DNA of 29,409 nt from Deltaproteobacteria bacterium. Its GTDB lineage: Bacteria > Myxococcota > Polyangia > Haliangiales > Haliangiaceae. Within the stretch, counting starts at the first letter, position 1, and each line of letters begins with the position of its first letter. The position numbers and the translations under genes were made by a program. The notes below the pieces were generated by a model. It did not search any database, was not told the origin of the DNA, and saw nothing but the letters and a program-made list of their open reading frames with translations. The stretch lies in assembly GCA_018262455.1 (NCBI GenBank), contig JAGSPR010000032.1, forward strand, positions 1 through 29,409, read 5' to 3'. Positions 24,768-29,409 of the stretch are shown piece by piece.

Positions 24768-26519
24768 GTGGAGCCTGGCGATCTCAGCGGTGCCATCCTC
24801 GATGGTCGCTACCGCGTCATCGAGCGGATCGCCGAGGGTGCCATGGGCGTCGTGTACCGAGCCGAGCGGCTGAAGCTGGGCCGCGTCGTCGCGATCAAGG
24901 TGCTGCACGACGAGCTGCCGAACGAGCTGTCCAGCCGCAAACGGTTCGAGATCGAGGCGATGGCGATGGCCAAGCTCGAGCACCCGCACTGCGCGTCGGT
25001 GCTCGACGTCGGGATCCACGAGGATCGCCCGTTCGTCGTGATGGACTTCGTCAGCGGCAGCGACCTCAAGGGCCTCATCAAAGGCGGGCCGGTGCCGGTG
25101 CTCCGCGCGGTCGAGATCGTCCGCCAGGTGCTGTCCGGCCTCGCCCACGCCCACGAGCACGGCATCATCCATCGCGACATCAAGCCCGCGAACATCGTGC
25201 TGTCGCAGAAGGCCGGCCTCGGCGATCACGTCAAGATCCTCGATTTTGGGCTGGCGCGCCTGAACGAGACCTCGAGCATCACCGCCGGGATCGTCGTCGG
25301 CACCCCGTCGTACATGGCGCCCGAGCAGATCCGCGGCATCGCGATCGACCACCGTACCGACCTCTACTCTTGCGGCGTCCTGCTGTTCGAGCTGCTCACC
25401 GGCAAGAAGCCGTTCCATTCCCCGAAGGACGACCCGGTGGAGGTGTGCTCGATGCACCTCAATCAACCCCCGCCACGGCTCGCGGACATCCAGCCCGGCA
25501 TCGAGTTCGGCGATCTCGAGACCATCGTCGCGCGCGCGCTCAGCAAGCTCGCCGATACCCGCTATGCCAGCGCGGTCGAGTTCGCCGCCGCGATCGACGC
25601 CGTCGTCCCGCGCCGCGGCATGTTGACCCCGCTCGCCGGCGTGCCGATCGTCGGCAGCGCGACCGCGAGCGGGTGGGCGTTCACCACCACGCCGGGCGTT
25701 GGCGCCGCTGGACCTGCACCCGGTGCGACCCCGGCGGCCGTGACCGGACCGGTTCCCGTGATCGGGTCTGGATCGATCTCCGCGCCCGTCACCCCGCCGG
25801 CCCCCGGCGGAGCTGGTTCCGCGCCGGTCCCCGACGGCTCGGCCGCGGCGCCGCCGCCCGGCGACAGCGCGCCTCGGCCGGAGGTGTCCGCGCAACCCGA
25901 GGTGTCAGCGTCAGTCGAGCCGGTCACCGGAGAAGCTCCGACGGCGCCAGCGGGACCGTGGGCGTGGTCGCGCAAGCAGCTCGCGATCGCAGGTGGCGGC
26001 GCGCTCGGGCTCGTGCTCCTCATCGCGCTCATCGCCAGCGTGACCGGCGGGTCCGCGCCCCAGGTTGCGGTGGTCGCCGATGCCGCGGTCGTGGCGCCAC
26101 CACCCCGGCCTGCCAGCCCTGTGGATGAGCAGCTCGTTCGTGCGGACGATCTTGTCGCCACCGGCCGGCCCGACACCGCGCTCGAGCTCCTGCTGTCCGC
26201 TCGTCGCGTGTTCCCGACCGACGCGCGCCTGCCGTACGCCGCCGGCAAGCTCTACTTCGCCAAGTTCTGGTTCACCGCGGGGCTGCGCCAGTTCCGTGAC
26301 AGCTTGCAGCTCGATCCCGCCTATCGCACCGATCCCGAGCTGATCCGCATCGCGCTCCGGGGTTTCATCACGGACCGTGGGTACAACGCCGAGATCGCCC
26401 GCTTCCTGCGCGAGGACATCGGCGGACCCGCGAAGTCCTTTCTCGAGGAGACCGCGTCGACCCATCCGAGTCGCACGATCCGCGACCGCGCCGCCGCCGA
26501 GCTCCGTCGCTACCGCTAG
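24768..26519 (+). CDS. Membrane-anchored Ser/Thr protein kinase
   Basis: A 583-residue Hanks-type kinase. The catalytic domain covers about 10-285: glycine loop IAEGAMGVVY, VAIK with Lys44, catalytic HRDIKPAN with Asp137, DFG with Asp159, and GTPSYMAPEQ in the activation segment. All key residues are intact. A long Pro/Ala/Gly-rich linker (about 295-400) leads to one membrane helix (about 405-426). The periplasmic C-terminal part (about 445-583) looks like a short TPR-type helical repeat (VRADDLVATGRPDTALELLL; LRQFRDSLQLDPAYR). This layout is common in Myxococcota. Start is GTG 24768, directly before the kinase fold; it is divergent from btuF (63-nt gap). The ligand and targets are unknown. 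Confidence 0.95.
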   Translation: MEPGDLSGAILDGRYRVIERIAEGAMGVVYRAERLKLGRVVAIKVLHDELPNELSSRKRFEIEAMAMAKLEHPHCASVLDVGIHEDRPFVVMDFVSGSDLKGLIKGGPVPVLRAVEIVRQVLSGLAHAHEHGIIHRDIKPANIVLSQKAGLGDHVKILDFGLARLNETSSITAGIVVGTPSYMAPEQIRGIAIDHRTDLYSCGVLLFELLTGKKPFHSPKDDPVEVCSMHLNQPPPRLADIQPGIEFGDLETIVARALSKLADTRYASAVEFAAAIDAVVPRRGMLTPLAGVPIVGSATASGWAFTTTPGVGAAGPAPGATPAAVTGPVPVIGSGSISAPVTPPAPGGAGSAPVPDGSAAAPPPGDSAPRPEVSAQPEVSASVEPVTGEAPTAPAGPWAWSRKQLAIAGGGALGLVLLIALIASVTGGSAPQVAVVADAAVVAPPPRPASPVDEQLVRADDLVATGRPDTALELLLSARRVFPTDARLPYAAGKLYFAKFWFTAGLRQFRDSLQLDPAYRTDPELIRIALRGFITDRGYNAEIARFLREDIGGPAKSFLEETASTHPSRTIRDRAAAELRRYR

Positions 26520-26554
26520 GACGCGGCGATTTGCTCGTCCTGCGTCGCCGAGCT

Positions 26555-26571
26555 GCGCGGGAGGGCCGCGC
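26555..26571 (+). terminator. GC hairpin after the kinase gene
   Basis: GCGCGG, loop GAGGG, CCGCGC: a perfect 6-bp GC stem 35 nt after the kinase stop. A second stem (CGGCGA 26524-26529 with TCGCCG 26545-26550) precedes it. No T-run follows, so it is not a classical Rho-independent terminator. Confidence 0.35.
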
Positions 26572-26647
26572 GCCGATCACATTCGAAACCCTCCCTTTCA
26601 CCCCAGATCTCCCGATGTCGCCAATTTTTTCCCTCCGGGATCTCGCC

Positions 26648-26664
26648 TTGACTCCCCGCGTCAA
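26648..26664. promoter_or_regulatory. TTGAC-7-GTCAA inverted repeat
   Basis: TTGAC (26648-26652) and GTCAA (26660-26664) are inverted copies with a 7-nt spacer. The left arm could also serve as a -35 element. The surrounding 12-mer CTTGACTCCCCG recurs at 19135-19146. Confidence 0.3.
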
Positions 26665-26680
26665 CACAGCGGTTTCGAAC

Positions 26681-26772
26681 TACCCACAGGGTTATCCACA
26701 GCCCAAAACAACGAGTCAGAATTGTTCGGGAAAGCCCACGAGGTCCACTCACAATCCACCCTCAATCCACAG
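26681..26772 (+). promoter_or_regulatory. Cluster of DnaA-box-like motifs
   Basis: A perfect consensus DnaA box TTATCCACA at 26692-26700 is preceded 11 nt earlier by TACCCACAG (26681-26689) and followed by CAATCCACC (26752-26760) and CAATCCACA (26763-26771), all in the same orientation. DnaA boxes upstream of ribonucleotide reductase genes are known from E. coli nrdAB, so control of nrdJ by DnaA is plausible. A replication origin cannot be excluded but dnaA/dnaN are not present. Confidence 0.5.
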
Positions 26773-26801
26773 GTACTCCACGTGATGTCTGACACCATCG
26801 C

Positions 26802-26848
26802 ACACTAGGGGTAGGCACGACTCTCGGGAGACCCACCAAATCTAGTGG
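26802..26848. promoter_or_regulatory. Candidate NrdR box pair upstream of nrdJ
   Basis: Two 16-nt sites, ACACTAGGGGTAGGCA (26802-26817) and CCACCAAATCTAGTGG (26833-26848), resemble the NrdR palindrome ACACwATATATwGTGT (9 and 11 of 16 positions by hand). Their starts are 31 nt apart, the helical-phase spacing known for paired NrdR boxes. NrdR is the repressor of ribonucleotide reductase genes. The first site matches well only in its left half. Confidence 0.45.
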
Positions 26849-26885
26849 CTGTTTTTCTTGCCCTCTCATCTTCGCCTCGTTAAAA

Positions 26886-26907
26886 GGGAACATCGCCGCG
26901 ATGTCCC
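26886..26907 (+). other. Leader hairpin upstream of nrdJ
   Basis: GGGAACATC (26886-26894) pairs with GATGTCCC (26900-26907), giving eight pairs with one bulged A and a 5-nt loop, just after an AT patch (GTTAAAA). It may be part of the nrdJ leader; no known RNA family was recognised. Confidence 0.35.
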
Positions 26908-27190
26908 AAACGAATTACGTCAGGTGAGCACTCCCGAGTTCGTCACACTCCCCTGATAGAGGTCAGCCTTCAAACGCCAGCCTTCCCGTCCGTCAGGGCC
27001 GGGGGCCATCTCAGCGCACTACACCGGTCTCGATAGTCGAAAATTCTTCTGGGGTTTCAGACAGATCCTGCACGGATCTTGTCGGACAGCCGTGGGGGGA
27101 GCTTTGCGTCGAGATCAGACCGCCAGCTCATTGTTGTTGTTCAGCCCTCGCGGGCCCTGTTGTTCCACACCACGCAGTACGAATTGTCGC

Positions 27191-27197
27191 AAGGAGG
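27191..27197 (+). promoter_or_regulatory. Strong ribosome binding site of nrdJ
   Basis: AAGGAGG ends 4 nt before ATG 27202 and is the best Shine-Dalgarno match noticed in the window. It decides the nrdJ start. Confidence 0.85.
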
Positions 27198-27201
27198 GGT
27201 C

Positions 27202-29409
<2,208 letters not shown>

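Larger units (their letters stand above)
26520..27201. other. 682-bp control region before nrdJ
   Basis: No convincing gene. It is less GC-rich than its neighbours and holds, in order: GC hairpins after the kinase gene, a TTGAC inverted repeat, a cluster of DnaA-box-like motifs, a candidate pair of NrdR boxes, a hairpin at 26886-26907, a further small stem (AGATCC, 5 nt, GGATCT near 27062-27080) and a strong ribosome binding site. About 350 nt separate the NrdR-like pair from the nrdJ start, leaving room for a long mRNA leader. Confidence 0.7.

Noticed and set aside
26681..26772. Chromosomal origin oriC
   Set aside because: Only one perfect DnaA box, no dnaA, dnaN or gidA genes, and no long AT-rich unwinding element; a regulatory role before nrdJ is simpler.
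26849..27201. Cobalamin riboswitch before nrdJ (also checked before btuF and btuD)
   Set aside because: No B12-box-like AGCCAGGAGACC-type core was found, and the gaps before btuF and btuD (63 and 104 nt) are too short for the full fold. A covariance-model search would settle it.

Overview
The window is high-GC DNA whose genes have the look of a Myxococcota (former deltaproteobacterial) genome. The signs are Hanks-type Ser/Thr kinases with a C-terminal membrane helix, an FHA-like/GAF/sigma54 activator, PilZ-receiver-DUF4388 and MshEN-like signalling proteins, many lipoproteins of unknown function, and strong third-position G/C bias that produces long antisense shadow frames. The lineage is inferred from gene content; no rRNA or marker tree was available. 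No tRNA, rRNA, CRISPR array, prophage or complete insertion sequence was seen.

Layout. 1-2458: a kinase cut by the left edge, divergent from an FHA-like sigma54 activator. 2459-4761: a plus-strand run of small envelope proteins (two lipoproteins, a small membrane protein, a Ser/Gly-rich secreted protein). 4779-7064: minus-strand pair of paralogous metallo-beta-lactamase-fold hydrolases, then dtd. 7066-7204: a repeat family that includes a perfect 27-bp inverted repeat; a related copy lies at 2491-2578. 7287-9862: a compact plus-strand unit of a cysteine-rich lipoprotein, two DppB/DppC-type permeases and a Rieske ferredoxin. 9878-13733: minus-strand M16 peptidase lipoprotein followed by a GNAT protein. 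13880-18993: POT transporter, a minus-strand polytopic GT-C-like protein, queC, and an MshEN-like protein. 19319-24704: minus-strand cobalamin genes (btuF; btuD, btuC, cobT) and a gamma-glutamylcyclotransferase-like gene, interrupted by an opposite-strand PilZ-receiver-DUF4388 gene and by a 137-bp MITE-like element between btuD and btuC. 24768-26519: a second, complete kinase. 26520-27201: a 682-bp control region with DnaA-box-like motifs and a candidate NrdR box pair. 27202-end: adenosylcobalamin-dependent ribonucleotide reductase nrdJ, cut by the right edge.

How it fits together. The clearest functional theme is vitamin B12. BtuF, BtuC and BtuD would bring corrinoids across the inner membrane, CobT would activate the lower-ligand base, and the nearby NrdJ needs adenosylcobalamin to make deoxynucleotides. 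The region before nrdJ has matches to the DnaA box and to the NrdR box at the usual pair spacing, which fits replication-linked control of dNTP supply. I did not find a clear new defence or mobile system. The best leads are the dispersed inverted-repeat family, the MITE-like element inside the B12 operon, the nrdJ control region, the receiver domain with Glu in place of the phospho-Asp, and the permease pair without its usual partners.
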